Assembly: GCF_000613805.1 (NCBI RefSeq)
Contig: NZ_BAJR01000037.1
Span: 1-32,553 of the forward strand
Source: Phocaeicola paurosaccharolyticus JCM 15092
GTDB taxonomy: Bacteria; Bacteroidota; Bacteroidia; Bacteroidales; Bacteroidaceae
DNA length: 32,553 bases
Reading direction: 5' to 3'
The notes beneath the pieces were generated by a model. That model ran no database searches, was not told the origin of the DNA, and saw only the letters and a list, made by a program, of their open reading frames with translations. Position 1 is the first letter of the stretch. Each line of letters begins with the position of its first letter. Below are positions 1 through 9,483 of this stretch, piece after piece. A program made the position numbers and the translations under genes.

Positions 1-40
1 GAATACTCCTACTTCCATAATATAATCTTACAATCTTTTT

Positions 41-338
41 TACTCAACCAAATCCATGAAAGCAGTCGATAGCTCTGTACGGAATAGTTTATATCACTTT
101 CGATGATAGCTTGGATTAGTTTCTGTCTGAATATTCTGCTTAACACAAAATAGCTTAAAAAACGTCTCAATCTTAAGGGATCAATTTCTAGAGTTAAAAA
201 CATTAGTTGAGATATATAATATCTATGATCATTTAAAGACTTTTTACTTTGTACAATAATTGAAAACTTAATATTTCGTCTGTTTTTTATATCCAATAAA
301 TATTATGTAGCACCACCTCCAATATATTTGGTTGAGTA
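41..338. repeat. 13-base perfect inverted repeat flanking about 270 bases
   Basis: TACTCAACCAAAT at 41-53 and its exact reverse complement at 326-338 bound an AT-rich block. The minus strand of the block has an open frame of 95 codons (9-296, TTG start) that I do not recognise. Its composition is Ile/Leu/Lys/Arg-rich and could simply reflect AT-rich DNA. I see no flanking target-site duplication and no transposase motif. It could be the end of a decayed small element or a chance repeat. The rest of 339-450 holds nothing I can name. Confidence 0.35.
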
Positions 339-451
339 TTATTATATACATCATTTTTAGTTCGTATTATCGGGTGTATCAAAATAATGATTGAGGTGTA
401 AATGTTTGTAAGGATGAATTAATACTATAATAGTCTTCTCAGGTTTGCATG

Positions 452-484
452 TAAAAAATAGAGCTTTATATTATATAAAGCTCT
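452..484 (-). terminator. Intrinsic terminator of the GT51 gene
   Basis: AGAGCTTTATA (460-470) and TATAAAGCTCT (474-484) form a perfect 11-base-pair stem with a 3-base loop. On the minus strand it is followed by a run of T (complement of 453-458). It lies 28 bases beyond the stop codon of the glycosyltransferase gene. Confidence 0.75.
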
Positions 485-512
485 AATCATTATCTGTAGA
501 CTATTTACTATA

Positions 513-2471
513 TTATTGTGCTATATCCTCAATATTGGTGATTGGTTCAATAATTACAGAATCTGTAGGAATCGTATCTCTAATGATATCAAATTTTGCT
601 TTCCCTTTGAGTACAGCTGAAGGTGACGCAGTCATTGCTTCCTCTTCAGTTATAATACCAGTTCTGAACAGTCTGTGTGCAATCATTTGGAAGTAGCCTG
701 CATTTCCTCTCAATGAACCGTCCGAATTAAAGAAAGACCTGAATTGTTTTGGTCTTGGTATTAGAGAAGCCAGGAATATTGATTCATTTAGAGTAAGGTC
801 TGCTGGCTCTTTATCGAAATAGTATTCTGCAGCCTCTTTAGCTCCGTATATCATTGGTCCCCACTCAATGATATTCAGGTATACTTCGAACATCCTGCTT
901 TTACTAGTTATGTGTTGATTTTCAATAAGCCATACCATAAGAGCTTCTTCAAGTTTCCTTGCTATATTCTTATGTCTTGTAAGAAATACATTCTTTACAA
1001 GTTGCATGCTAATAGTGCTTCCTCCACGAGCAAAACGTTTTACCTTAAAGTCATGTACAAGTGCCTCTTGTATGGCACCAGGTAGGAACCCGTTATGATA
1101 CATAAATCCGTTATCTTCAGATTGAATTATTGCATTTCTCAACAATGGAGAGATACTGTCAAGAGTTCTAAAATTCGGGTTAGAACTACCTATGCTAAAT
1201 GTACGCACAGGACGGTCATGATCATATGCTGTATACAGAAACTCATGGTTAAGTTTTGTGAGTTCACTATTTCCATAGTTAGTTATATGGAAATTCTGAC
1301 CTCTAAGTATAGAGTGAAATTTAAGACTGTCAAGATTAGCAAAATCAACATCCAGTAGGAAGTTGTATTTAAGTTCTCCCGTTGTCTCTATTCCTTGAAG
1401 ATGTTGGAATAGTGCTGCAGGAAGAGAAGAGAAGAGGTCTTGAGCATTGAAAGGAGGCTTGTTGATAGATGTTCTTATATGCCACTTCTCATTTTTCTCA
1501 GCCTTTAGATATGGATTGAAAGTAAGTTTATTTATTGTTACAGCAGTTGCACTGTCAACCTCTATGTAGTTCTCGCCTATATTCAGATTGTACGACAGGC
1601 TACCATTATTAACTGTTATAGTATCGGGCGATAGCCGTTTATGGAAGAGGTGCAGCCCTTTAATCTTTGCAATACCAGAGAGATTTTCTACAGATGAGTT
1701 CTTCATTGCTTTCAGACTGAAAGATATCATATCAAAGCTGACCACTGCATTGTAGTATCTGTTAATGTATGGCAGAACGATATTTTTAGTTGGCTTAACA
1801 GGTAATATAGATGCCTCTATCTCTTTATCACTAGAGTTTATATAACCTTTTGTGCCCCATTCGCTTTTCGTTCCATTATCATCAATAAAGATATTGCCAT
1901 TGAAATTGCTATCTTTAACTAATAGTGATGGTATAGCGAAGTCAGTATATGATGAATCACGTCTCTGTTTAATGTACATGTCTGTGATCTCACCATTCTC
2001 GGGAAGAAATCCAAATAGTAAGTTGAGTAGATTTCTTACACTTTGAGAGTAGTTTCTTTTTCCATTCTCTACTTTAGCCTCTTTATCTTTTTTCTTAAAG
2101 AGGAAATCATAATTGGAGATAGAGTCCTTCTTGATGAAATTAAGGTGCAGCTTATCTATATAAGCTTTATAGACCTCAATATCGCCTTGCATCAGAGATA
2201 ATGGTTTAAGATGTATTACCAGTGAATTAAGAGTAAGAAGAGTGTCGCGACCATTTGGTACAACATTAAACCCTTGGAGTTGGACTGCATTAAGTCCTTC
2301 CATTTCCAGTTTGTCATAGTCAACAGACATATCATACTCTTTTCTAAGAGAGTCTAGTTTCTTGTCAACTATATAATGCAGTATATTATTCCTGAACAAA
2401 AAGAGAGTTAAGAACAATATAGCTAATAAAATAGGCACAAAAATTGCAGCCTTTTTAATCCTTCCAGTCAT
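513..2471 (-). CDS. AsmA-like/GT51 peptidoglycan glycosyltransferase
   Basis: This 652-residue protein has one N-terminal membrane segment (about residues 10-27). A long periplasmic region (about 30-430) follows, with the beta-rich repetitive look of AsmA/DUF748-type proteins, and then a GT51 peptidoglycan glycosyltransferase domain (about 440-620). GT51 motifs are present: the E-D-x-x-F-x-x-H-x-G motif with candidate catalytic Glu452 (SEDNGFMYHNGF), the GGSTISMQ motif near residue 482, then RKLEEALMVWLIE and the EVYLNIIEWG motif. GT51 enzymes polymerise lipid II into glycan strands at the outer face of the inner membrane. No transpeptidase domain follows, so this is a monofunctional enzyme with an unusually large N-terminal extension. 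The assignment of the extension is inferred from its appearance. The gene stands alone with its own terminator. Confidence 0.88.
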   Translation of the reverse strand: MTGRIKKAAIFVPILLAILFLTLFLFRNNILHYIVDKKLDSLRKEYDMSVDYDKLEMEGLNAVQLQGFNVVPNGRDTLLTLNSLVIHLKPLSLMQGDIEVYKAYIDKLHLNFIKKDSISNYDFLFKKKDKEAKVENGKRNYSQSVRNLLNLLFGFLPENGEITDMYIKQRRDSSYTDFAIPSLLVKDSNFNGNIFIDDNGTKSEWGTKGYINSSDKEIEASILPVKPTKNIVLPYINRYYNAVVSFDMISFSLKAMKNSSVENLSGIAKIKGLHLFHKRLSPDTITVNNGSLSYNLNIGENYIEVDSATAVTINKLTFNPYLKAEKNEKWHIRTSINKPPFNAQDLFSSLPAALFQHLQGIETTGELKYNFLLDVDFANLDSLKFHSILRGQNFHITNYGNSELTKLNHEFLYTAYDHDRPVRTFSIGSSNPNFRTLDSISPLLRNAIIQSEDNGFMYHNGFLPGAIQEALVHDFKVKRFARGGSTISMQLVKNVFLTRHKNIARKLEEALMVWLIENQHITSKSRMFEVYLNIIEWGPMIYGAKEAAEYYFDKEPADLTLNESIFLASLIPRPKQFRSFFNSDGSLRGNAGYFQMIAHRLFRTGIITEEEAMTASPSAVLKGKAKFDIIRDTIPTDSVIIEPITNIEDIAQ

Positions 2472-2559
2472 AAAAACTTAAGATTATTACAGGCTGCAAA
2501 ATTAGTTATTTTCTAGTAATGTTATTAGATAAAATACTTTTATTTACTTATCTCATGCT

Positions 2560-3875
2560 TTATATATTCAGCGGCACACCTTTATAGAAATCGAGTACTT
2601 TAGTTCTGAATAGATATTCATATTTTGCTTGTATTTTATCCGAAAGAGCTTTTAGCATATTTGTCCTAGCCTCATTATATTGAGTTGCATTAGCTTTTCC
2701 GTTTATATATTTCTCGTTCATAAGCTTAAACGATACTTCAGCAGCATCAAGTGCTATATTGCTGCTTTTATATTTGCTTTCTGCTGCAACAGCCTGGTAA
2801 TATGCCTGCTGGATCTCTTTATAAAGGTCCTTCTTTGCCTGATCTAATCTCCATTCAGAAGCCATCTTCTGCACTTTTGCATTTCTCACTCTATTACGAA
2901 CAGAGAATCTATTGAATATTGGAACGCTCAAGTTGAATGAGAAACTCTTGCTGACATTCTTATCAAACTGGGTACTGAAGGATTTATTCTCCATACCATT
3001 AGTTGCGTAATAATTTGTATTAATGCCTGCACTGAAACTCAGTTGAGGATAATATGAACTCTTTGCTATCTTTATACTTCTGTCAGCACCGTCAACACGA
3101 TATTGAGCAGCTTTAATAACCGGTTTATTCATAACGATCTCATTATATATAGCATCAGGCATTGAGATCTCTCTAAAGTCATCTTTAATCTCAGGTACTT
3201 TAATATTAAAGTTCTCAGGAGAAGAAGTTCAAGCATCTGAGATAAGTCTAACAGAGAAATTTTATAGTTATTCTCTGCCTGTACAGCCGACATCTCATCT
3301 TGTGCAACTCTTGCTTTAGCCTCATACACTTCTGCTTCAGAAGCTTTGCCATTTTCAAAGTAAGCCTGTTTCATCTTAAGCTGTTCTTGACTCAATGCAA
3401 CTTGGTTACGTGCTACTTTAGCTAACTCTTGGTTGTAGAGAATCTGAGTGAAAGCTGATGCAACCTGTACGCTTATATCTTCTTTAGCTTTGTTCAGATC
3501 TTCTATTGCAGCACTTAGATTTAATTTGTTCAGCGCAATAGTATTAGGAATCTGAAATCCTGTAAAGATTGGAACGTTTGTAGATAGAGAGAAATATGAA
3601 CTTCTTGTATTTCTATCTGCATATGTATTATCCATCTGAAGAGAACGTCCATATGTGAACGACTGGCTTACATTTCCGTTCAAATCAGGTAGGCGGCTCC
3701 ATTTAGATGTGTTAAGTTCAATTTCGCTTGTCATCTTATTTGCTTCCTGCTGTTTGATGTTCAAGTTGTGCTCTATTGCATATTCAATGCATTTTGGAAG
3801 TGTCCACTCCTCCTGACTGATACAGTGAGTATGGAAGAAAATAAAAGAGCTGTTTGTAATTATTCTAGTTCTCAT
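2560..3875 (-). pseudogene. TolC-family outer membrane efflux channel, three indels
   Basis: This is the last gene of the efflux operon, starting one base after the adaptor's stop codon. It is an outer membrane factor that would form the channel partner of the adaptor and ABC pump. As read, it breaks into an N-terminal frame (3129-3875, 248 codons) and a C-terminal frame (2560-3162, 200 codons). The body has the family's two repeats of long helices and PIF-type strand motifs (NVPIFTGFQ, SVPIFNRFS). One lost base near 3222-3226 shifts QMLEL into the wrong frame; the correct continuation reads SPENFNIKVPEI. The signal peptide is also out of frame: an extra A near 3857 and a lost base near 3826 hide a normal signal (TALLFSSILTVSV, then QEEW). 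Repairing all three gives about 438 residues, the usual family length. Sequencing error or a dead gene are both possible. Confidence 0.85.
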
Positions 3876-3876
3876 T

Positions 3877-4974
3877 TTATTTTTCGATTTTAGGACCTCT
3901 TACAGTCTGGTTAACCTTCAGACCCTTTTTAATTACAATATTAATACCATCACTTATACCAGTTGTAACTTGTGTTCTTTTATATTTTTTCTGAGGAACA
4001 CTATCTGTCATAACATATACAAATGTAGAGTCACCGCTGAATTCAACAGAGCTTTCAGGAACTACAACAACTTTAGAAGCTTTCTCAAGAACTATAGTAG
4101 CATTTGCGCTATATCCGGCTCTTATTGTTACATCTTTAGGTACTGTGATAGCAGCTTTTATTTCATACTGGTTAGCTCCATTATTATCAACGCCTTTAGG
4201 TGAGATATACTCTAGGGTAGCATCGAAGTCAACATTTTGAAGTGCACCAAGAGAGATCTTAACAGGCATTCCTTCGTGAATTTTACCTACTTCAGTCTCA
4301 TCCACATTACCTCTGAATATAAGGTCCTTCATATTTGCAACTGTCGCAATAGTAGTACCATCATTGAATGTGTTACTCATAATTACAGAGTTACCTTTTT
4401 TCACTGGTACATCGAGGATAAGTCCGTCAATAGTTGAACGTATGAGTGTGCTACTGAATGATGCGCTGTTTTTGGTTATACCCTCTTTAATGATTTGAAG
4501 ATTATCTTTAGCAGACTGTAACTCCTCTTTTGCTTGTTTCAGACTTACTTGGCTCTTCTCAAACTCTTCGCTGCTTATCAGTTTGTCATTGTAGAGTTTC
4601 TTCATTCTGGTGAAGTCTGTTTGACTTTGTTTCTCATTAATTTCTGCTATACGTATTCTACTTTCAGCTGAGTTTAATTGTCCAAGTTCAGGTATTACCT
4701 TCACCTTAGCAATAATCTCACCCTGTTTGATAGGTTGACCAGCCTCTTTGTATACTTCATCAATTATACCTGATATTTGTGGCTTGATTAAGATCTCATC
4801 TCTTGGTTCAATTTTACCTGTGGCGATTGTGTTTTTCTCAATATCACTTATTGTACTCTTGAAGCTCTCGTATACTACCTCTTTTGGTTTTGAATTATTA
4901 TAGAGGAAGGCAAAAGTTCCAATGAATATAAGTCCAACGACTACTAATAATCCGATTTTGAAATACTTTTTCAT
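3877..4974 (-). CDS. HlyD/MacA-type periplasmic adaptor of efflux pump
   Basis: This 365-residue membrane fusion protein would bridge the inner membrane ABC permeases and the TolC-like channel. It has an N-terminal membrane anchor (about residues 7-27), a split lipoyl domain (GKIEPRDEILIKPQISGIIDEVYKEAGQPIKQGEIIAKV, and later STIDGLILDVPVKKGNSV), a helical hairpin between the halves (about 100-175, rich in Glu/Lys/Gln), then beta-barrel and membrane-proximal domains. The order of domains and the length fit MacA/YknX-type adaptors. Its stop is separated by one base from the channel gene and it lies 59 bases after the second permease. The substrate cannot be told from sequence. Confidence 0.9.
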   Translation of the reverse strand: MKKYFKIGLLVVVGLIFIGTFAFLYNNSKPKEVVYESFKSTISDIEKNTIATGKIEPRDEILIKPQISGIIDEVYKEAGQPIKQGEIIAKVKVIPELGQLNSAESRIRIAEINEKQSQTDFTRMKKLYNDKLISSEEFEKSQVSLKQAKEELQSAKDNLQIIKEGITKNSASFSSTLIRSTIDGLILDVPVKKGNSVIMSNTFNDGTTIATVANMKDLIFRGNVDETEVGKIHEGMPVKISLGALQNVDFDATLEYISPKGVDNNGANQYEIKAAITVPKDVTIRAGYSANATIVLEKASKVVVVPESSVEFSGDSTFVYVMTDSVPQKKYKRTQVTTGISDGINIVIKKGLKVNQTVRGPKIEK

Positions 4975-5033
4975 ATCTGTATATTTTATTGTTTTTTTAT
5001 TTGTACTAAATTTCTTGGTAAATAATTGTCTGT

Positions 5034-6275
5034 TTATTCATCTCGTATAGCTTCTATAGGTTTGATAGCCATTGCTCTGTAAGCAGGTGCAAGTCCAGCC
5101 AACATTCCTAAAAGAATCAGTATTATACATGCAATCATTGCTGTCCAGAATGATATTTGGAACTGTCCGGGTGTATCCGACTGTGCCGTTCCCATTGTCA
5201 TCATCTGCAGGATAAGGACACCAAAACAGATACCTCCCATACCAGATGCAATTGTCAGTACCATACTCTCAGAGAGAATTTGTTTCATGATGTCATTAGG
5301 TTTGGCACCGATAGCCCTACGTATGCCTATCTCAGTTGTTCTCTCTTTAACAGTAACCATCATAATGTTGCTTACACCGATTGCTCCTGCTAGAAGAGTT
5401 CCCAAACCAATCATCCAGCTAAGTATGTTGATACCTTTAAAAAGGCCGTCTATCATACCGAACATAGCCTCTGCATTTACCTTAACTACTGCCTGTTTAT
5501 CTTCAGGATGAATGATATGCTCTTTCTTAAGTATGGCAGCTACTTTCTCTTGTATATCAGATATAACATATCCTTCCTTAGCGGTATAGCTTATCATATC
5601 AACATTCTTCCCGAAATTGTAATTGTTCTGCATGGTTGTGAATGGAATAGTAATACTTGTTTTGGCATTACCGTTAATACTCATATTGCCTGAGTTTGAG
5701 TTCACACCTACAATTTTGTAGTATATACCATTTATTTCGATGAACTTACCGCACGGATTCTCTGCATGAGGGAATAGGGTTTCATAGATACGGCTACCTA
5801 TGACACATACCTTTCTTTGCTCTTTCAGATCGACTTCATTCAGTGTTCTTCCTTTAGAAATCTTAGGAGTCTCAATCTTATCATATATAGGATATGCCCC
5901 TTTGAGGGTGCAACTTATCTTATTCTCCTTATAAACAGCATTCATTCCCCATTTGGCAATATTGGGGGTTATAACATCAATTTCAGGCACTCTTTTTCTG
6001 ATAAGGTCGACATCCGCATTTGTAATAGACCAATATCTTCCCTTTTTCAGACCTTTATATGGCTTGCTAGTATTATTTGTTGCCATGAATCCGGAGTTTG
6101 TGGCAAAGCCATCAAAGGTTGCACTTAGCATATTTTTTACACCTTGGCTTCCCCCCATTAATACAACAAGCATGAATATACCCCAGAAGACTCCGAAAGC
6201 TGTTAAAAAACTGCGAGTTTTATTACGGGTTATTGTAATAAAGATCTCTTCCCATTTATCTAAATCTATTCTCAT
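5034..6275 (-). CDS. MacB-type ABC transporter permease (second of two)
   Basis: Inner membrane permease of the MacB/FtsX type: one N-terminal membrane segment (TRSFLTAFGVFWGIFMLVVLMGG), a large periplasmic MacB_PCD domain (about residues 45-270), then three C-terminal membrane segments. The family motif VSNIMMVTVKERTTEIGIRRAIGA precedes the second of these, and the protein ends APAYRAMAIKPIEAIRDE. I start it at the ATG at 6275 (MRIDLDKW), which follows the stop of the previous permease by one base. An upstream ATG at 6299 would add eight residues and overlap that gene. It lacks its own ATPase domain, unlike E. coli MacB. It probably pairs with the neighbouring permease as a heterodimer driven by the separate ATPase. 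Confidence 0.9.
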   Translation of the reverse strand: MRIDLDKWEEIFITITRNKTRSFLTAFGVFWGIFMLVVLMGGSQGVKNMLSATFDGFATNSGFMATNNTSKPYKGLKKGRYWSITNADVDLIRKRVPEIDVITPNIAKWGMNAVYKENKISCTLKGAYPIYDKIETPKISKGRTLNEVDLKEQRKVCVIGSRIYETLFPHAENPCGKFIEINGIYYKIVGVNSNSGNMSINGNAKTSITIPFTTMQNNYNFGKNVDMISYTAKEGYVISDIQEKVAAILKKEHIIHPEDKQAVVKVNAEAMFGMIDGLFKGINILSWMIGLGTLLAGAIGVSNIMMVTVKERTTEIGIRRAIGAKPNDIMKQILSESMVLTIASGMGGICFGVLILQMMTMGTAQSDTPGQFQISFWTAMIACIILILLGMLAGLAPAYRAMAIKPIEAIRDE

Positions 6276-6276
6276 A

Positions 6277-7530
6277 TTAATCTGCTCTAAGTGCTTCAAT
6301 AGGTCGAATCATGACTGCTTTACGAGCTGGGAAGAATCCAGCTAGTGTACCTGCAATAATAAGAGTCAAAGTGGCCTGTATGGCTATGTCTATGCCAACA
6401 GTCGGATTTTCGAATACTGTTGCTTGTGCAATTCCAATATCCATAACTTGATTACCTGCTACTTTATTCATATACTCGGTAGCAGCAATACCAGCAACCA
6501 TACCAATATATCCAAATATTGTTGTAATAACAACGCTTTCAGAAATAATAAGCCATAGAACAGACATTGGTCTTGCTCCAAGTGCTTTTCGGATACCGAA
6601 TTCGCGAGTACGCTCTTTAACAGTAATAAGCATGATGTTACTTACTCCTACTATTCCACTAAGAAGAGTAAGAAGTCCAACTATCCAGATAGCATTCTTC
6701 AGGATACTTATACCATCTTGCTGCTGAATGAAATCCTCCATTCTGTTCCAAATCCATATTGCACTCTTATCAGAAGAGTCAAATTGGTGATTGGCTGCAA
6801 TAGCCGAGCGATATTTAGTCTCAAATTGGTCATTGCTTTTTAGGTCGTTGAGATTTTTAGTTATAAATACCAGAGTACCTATTTCATTAGTAAGATTGTA
6901 TATAGTCCTTAATGTAGTGTATGGTACGTATGCTCCAGGAGAATAATTACCCTGATCAGTATAAACTCCTACAATCTGATATTTCAATCCGTTAGCATTA
7001 AGATCTTTACCGATAACATTGGCATCTTTTCTTCCGAATAGCATCTCCACGGTATTCTCATGGATAACTATAGACTTTCTGGACTCATCAACATCCTTCT
7101 TGTTTATGAACCTGCCATGTTTCATATTCATAGGTTCGCTCTCATTGTAGTTTGGCATAACCCCGGTGAAGTTTATTGAGACGAAGTCGCCTCCTTTACT
7201 CAAAATAATGCCTCCTTTTTCAAGGGTAGCACCTACGCTCTCAACATTATCATCGAATGAGTTGGTGATATTGATATCTTGCTCGTTGAGTTTTATTGAT
7301 CTTCCCTCTTTCAATCCTTTGAAAGCTTTAGTAGTATATCCAGGATAGATCTTCATTGAGTTCATTATCATATCTCCCGAACTGCTAGAAAATGCATTAA
7401 TAAGTCCGTTTCCTGCACCAAGGAGCACTATAAGCATGAAAATTCCCCATGCTACAGCAAAACCGGTCAGAAAAGTACGAAGCTTATTCCTTCTTATTGT
7501 TCCATAAATTTCTTGAAATAAATCTATCAT
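6277..7530 (-). CDS. MacB-type ABC transporter permease (first of two)
   Basis: This 417-residue protein is a paralogue of the next permease. It has an N-terminal membrane segment (KLRTFLTGFAVAWGIFMLIVLLG), a periplasmic MacB_PCD domain, and three membrane segments at the C-terminus. It carries the same cytoplasmic loop motif (VSNIMLITVKERTREFGIRKALGA) and the same ending (FPARKAVMIRPIEALRAD). It begins 8 bases after the ATPase gene stops, so the two are almost certainly co-transcribed. Two different permeases plus a free-standing ATPase recall LolCDE and YknYZ arrangements, but the adaptor and TolC genes make this an export pump. The pump's cargo (drug, peptide or lipid) is not evident. Confidence 0.9.
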   Translation of the reverse strand: MIDLFQEIYGTIRRNKLRTFLTGFAVAWGIFMLIVLLGAGNGLINAFSSSSGDMIMNSMKIYPGYTTKAFKGLKEGRSIKLNEQDINITNSFDDNVESVGATLEKGGIILSKGGDFVSINFTGVMPNYNESEPMNMKHGRFINKKDVDESRKSIVIHENTVEMLFGRKDANVIGKDLNANGLKYQIVGVYTDQGNYSPGAYVPYTTLRTIYNLTNEIGTLVFITKNLNDLKSNDQFETKYRSAIAANHQFDSSDKSAIWIWNRMEDFIQQQDGISILKNAIWIVGLLTLLSGIVGVSNIMLITVKERTREFGIRKALGARPMSVLWLIISESVVITTIFGYIGMVAGIAATEYMNKVAGNQVMDIGIAQATVFENPTVGIDIAIQATLTLIIAGTLAGFFPARKAVMIRPIEALRAD

Positions 7531-7538
7531 ATGCTTTT

Positions 7539-8258
7539 TTATTTCATGTAACCATTCACTCCGAATGGTGATGCGTTATGCTCAATATTATCCTCTATCT
7601 TCTCAATGATACCATCTTTTATATGGATGATTCTGTTGGTTTGGTTTGCTACACCACTTTCGTGGGTTACTACCACAATTGTCATCTTCTCTTTTTCATT
7701 CAGCTCTTTCAGAATTTCCATTACTTCTACAGATGTCTTACTATCGAGAGCACCTGTTGGCTCATCAGCAAGAATAATCTCAGGTTTTGTTATTAGAGCT
7801 CTTGCTATGGCAACTCTTTGTTTTTGTCCACCGGATAGTTCGTTAGGCATATGATGTGCCCACTCCTTAAGTCCCAACTTTTCCAGATACTCCATTGCCA
7901 TGGCATTTCTTTTCTTGCGGCTTATTCCTTTATAATATAGAGGTAAAGCTACATTCTCCATTGCATTTTTGAAGGTTATGAGATTGAAAGACTGGAAGAT
8001 GAAACCGATCATCTCGTTTCTGTATTTTGCACTCTTTGTTTCACTGAGATTCTTTATAAGTACATCATTAAGATAGTAGTTGCCAGAATCATAGTTGTCA
8101 AGTATACCAAGAATGTTTAACAGTGTGGATTTACCTGAGCCGGAGGCTCCCATGATTGAAACAAATTCTCCTCGTTTGATATCAAGATTTATACCTTTGA
8201 GAACGTGCAGTGGCGATCCATTGTTATAAGTCTTATTGATATTCTCTAATTGTATCAT
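7539..8258 (-). CDS. MacB/LolD-type ABC transporter ATPase
   Basis: This 239-residue ATP-binding subunit is the first gene of the five-gene efflux operon. Walker A is GASGSGKST (residues 37-45). The Q-loop lies in FIFQSFNL, the signature is LSGGQKQR, Walker B is IILADEP followed by TGALDS, and the switch histidine is in VVVTHE. This is the MacB/LolD (ABC type VII) subfamily, which converts ATP hydrolysis to a mechanotransmission stroke in the permeases rather than transmembrane passage in the usual sense. The last 20 residues (after [11 protein letters not shown]) lie beyond the conserved fold. Confidence 0.93.
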   Translation of the reverse strand: MIQLENINKTYNNGSPLHVLKGINLDIKRGEFVSIMGASGSGKSTLLNILGILDNYDSGNYYLNDVLIKNLSETKSAKYRNEMIGFIFQSFNLITFKNAMENVALPLYYKGISRKKRNAMAMEYLEKLGLKEWAHHMPNELSGGQKQRVAIARALITKPEIILADEPTGALDSKTSVEVMEILKELNEKEKMTIVVVTHESGVANQTNRIIHIKDGIIEKIEDNIEHNASPFGVNGYMK

Positions 8259-8292
8259 TTTGTATAGGAATAAAATTATTCTTTTTTAAAGT

Positions 8293-8323
8293 CATATTTA
8301 GTTTGACGTTGTTAAAGTACAAA
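8293..8323 (-). promoter_or_regulatory. Likely promoter of the efflux operon
   Basis: On the minus strand TTTG (complement of 8320-8323) is followed after 19 bases by TAAATATG (complement of 8293-8300). This is one mismatch from the Bacteroidetes TAnnTTTG -7 element. It sits about 35 bases before the ATPase start codon. Confidence 0.4.
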
Positions 8324-8358
8324 AAGTTGCATAGGTTGGATAAAAAAATAAAAAATAA

Positions 8359-8390
8359 TTTGTACCCTCATATTGCATTGCTTATTTTTG
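8359..8390 (+). promoter_or_regulatory. Promoter of the ROK glucokinase gene
   Basis: TTTG at 8359-8362 and TATTTTTG at 8383-8390, 20 bases apart, match the Bacteroidetes -33/-7 pattern exactly. The expected start of transcription is about 25-30 bases before the ATG. It is divergent from the efflux operon promoter. Confidence 0.65.
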
Positions 8391-8423
8391 TAACAATAAC
8401 TAACCCTAAATAAAATAGATATC

Positions 8424-9395
8424 ATGGTAACAGGAATGGAAAAGCCCTATGTAGTGGGCATGGATATTGGTGGCACAAACACAGTTTTTGGTATTGTTGA
8501 TTCGCGCGGAAATGTTTTGGCTACTGACTCAGTAAAGACACAATCATATACAAAGATAGAGGATTATGTGGAAGCTGTTAGCGAGAAACTAATCCCATTA
8601 ATTAAATCTGTAGGTGGAGTCTCAAAAATTAAAGGTTTGGGAGTAGGTGCTCCAAACGGTAACTATTATAGTGGAACTATTGAGTTTGCTCCAAACCTCC
8701 CTTGGAAAGGTATTATTCCACTTGCTGCTATGTTCGAGGAGAAGATAGGTGTTCCTACAGCTCTTACTAACGATGCAAATGCAGCTGCAATCGGTGAAAT
8801 GACTTATGGCGCTGCACGTGGTATGAAGGACTTTATCATGATTACATTAGGTACAGGTGTTGGTAGTGGTATCGTAGTCAACGGTCAGTTGGTTTATGGT
8901 CACGACGGTTTCGCAGGTGAATTAGGTCACGTTATCGTTCATCGTGGTGGACGTCTTTGCGGTTGTGGACGTAAAGGTTGTCTTGAGACATATTGTTCAG
9001 CAACAGGTGTTGCTCGTACTGCACGTGAGTTCTTAGTTGCTCGCCCTGAGCCAAGTTTGCTAAGAGAGATTTCTGCTGAAGATATAACTTCAAAAGATGT
9101 ATTCGATGCAGCTGTTAAAGGTGATAAATTAGCTCAAGATATCTTCGAGTTTACTGGTACTATCCTCGGTGAATCTATTGCTGATTTCATTGCATTCTCA
9201 AGTCCAGAGGCTGTGGTGTTATTTGGTGGTCTTGCAAAATCAGGTGATTATATCATGAAACCTATACAGAAGGCTATTGATGATAACATCCTTAAAATCT
9301 TCTCTGGTAAGACTAAACTTCTTATATCTGAGTTGAAGGATGCAGATGCAGCAGTTCTTGGAGCTAGTGCTTTAGGATGGGAAGTAAAAGAATAA
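8424..9395 (+). CDS. ROK-family glucokinase
   Basis: This 323-residue sugar kinase of the ROK family most likely phosphorylates glucose to glucose-6-phosphate in the cytoplasm. It has the N-terminal phosphate-binding motif (GMDIGGTNT, residues 12-20), the ALTNDANAAA sugar/catalytic region with the catalytic Asp, the second phosphate motif (TLGTGVGSGIV), the GELGHVIV sequence and the ROK zinc motif CGCGRKGCLE. The zinc motif is typical of glucokinases and of related fructokinase or N-acetylmannosamine kinases. I choose glucokinase from overall look; other hexose specificities are possible. There is no DNA-binding domain, so it is not a NagC-type repressor. It is a single-gene unit with its own promoter and terminator. 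Confidence 0.88.
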   Translation: MVTGMEKPYVVGMDIGGTNTVFGIVDSRGNVLATDSVKTQSYTKIEDYVEAVSEKLIPLIKSVGGVSKIKGLGVGAPNGNYYSGTIEFAPNLPWKGIIPLAAMFEEKIGVPTALTNDANAAAIGEMTYGAARGMKDFIMITLGTGVGSGIVVNGQLVYGHDGFAGELGHVIVHRGGRLCGCGRKGCLETYCSATGVARTAREFLVARPEPSLLREISAEDITSKDVFDAAVKGDKLAQDIFEFTGTILGESIADFIAFSSPEAVVLFGGLAKSGDYIMKPIQKAIDDNILKIFSGKTKLLISELKDADAAVLGASALGWEVKE

Positions 9396-9416
9396 TATAA
9401 TCTTTATATAAAGAGA

Positions 9417-9450
9417 AAGGATGACCTTTAATAAGGTCATCCTTCTTTAT
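9417..9450 (+). terminator. Intrinsic terminator of the glucokinase gene
   Basis: AAGGATGACCTT (9417-9428) and AAGGTCATCCTT (9433-9444) make a perfect 12-base-pair stem with a TAAT loop and a T-rich tail. The stem is symmetrical, and the opposing small gene ends at 9484, so it may serve both strands. Confidence 0.85.
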
Positions 9451-9483
9451 TTAGTTATTTGTGTAGTCTCTTTTGTAATGCCA

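Noticed and set aside
5953..6345. 130-codon plus-strand frame across the two permease genes
   Set aside because: Spans the junction of two clear minus-strand genes and has no family features.
7539..8258. Lipoprotein-releasing LolD identity for the ATPase
   Set aside because: The motif set also fits LolD, but the adjacent HlyD-type adaptor and TolC-type channel point to a tripartite export pump.
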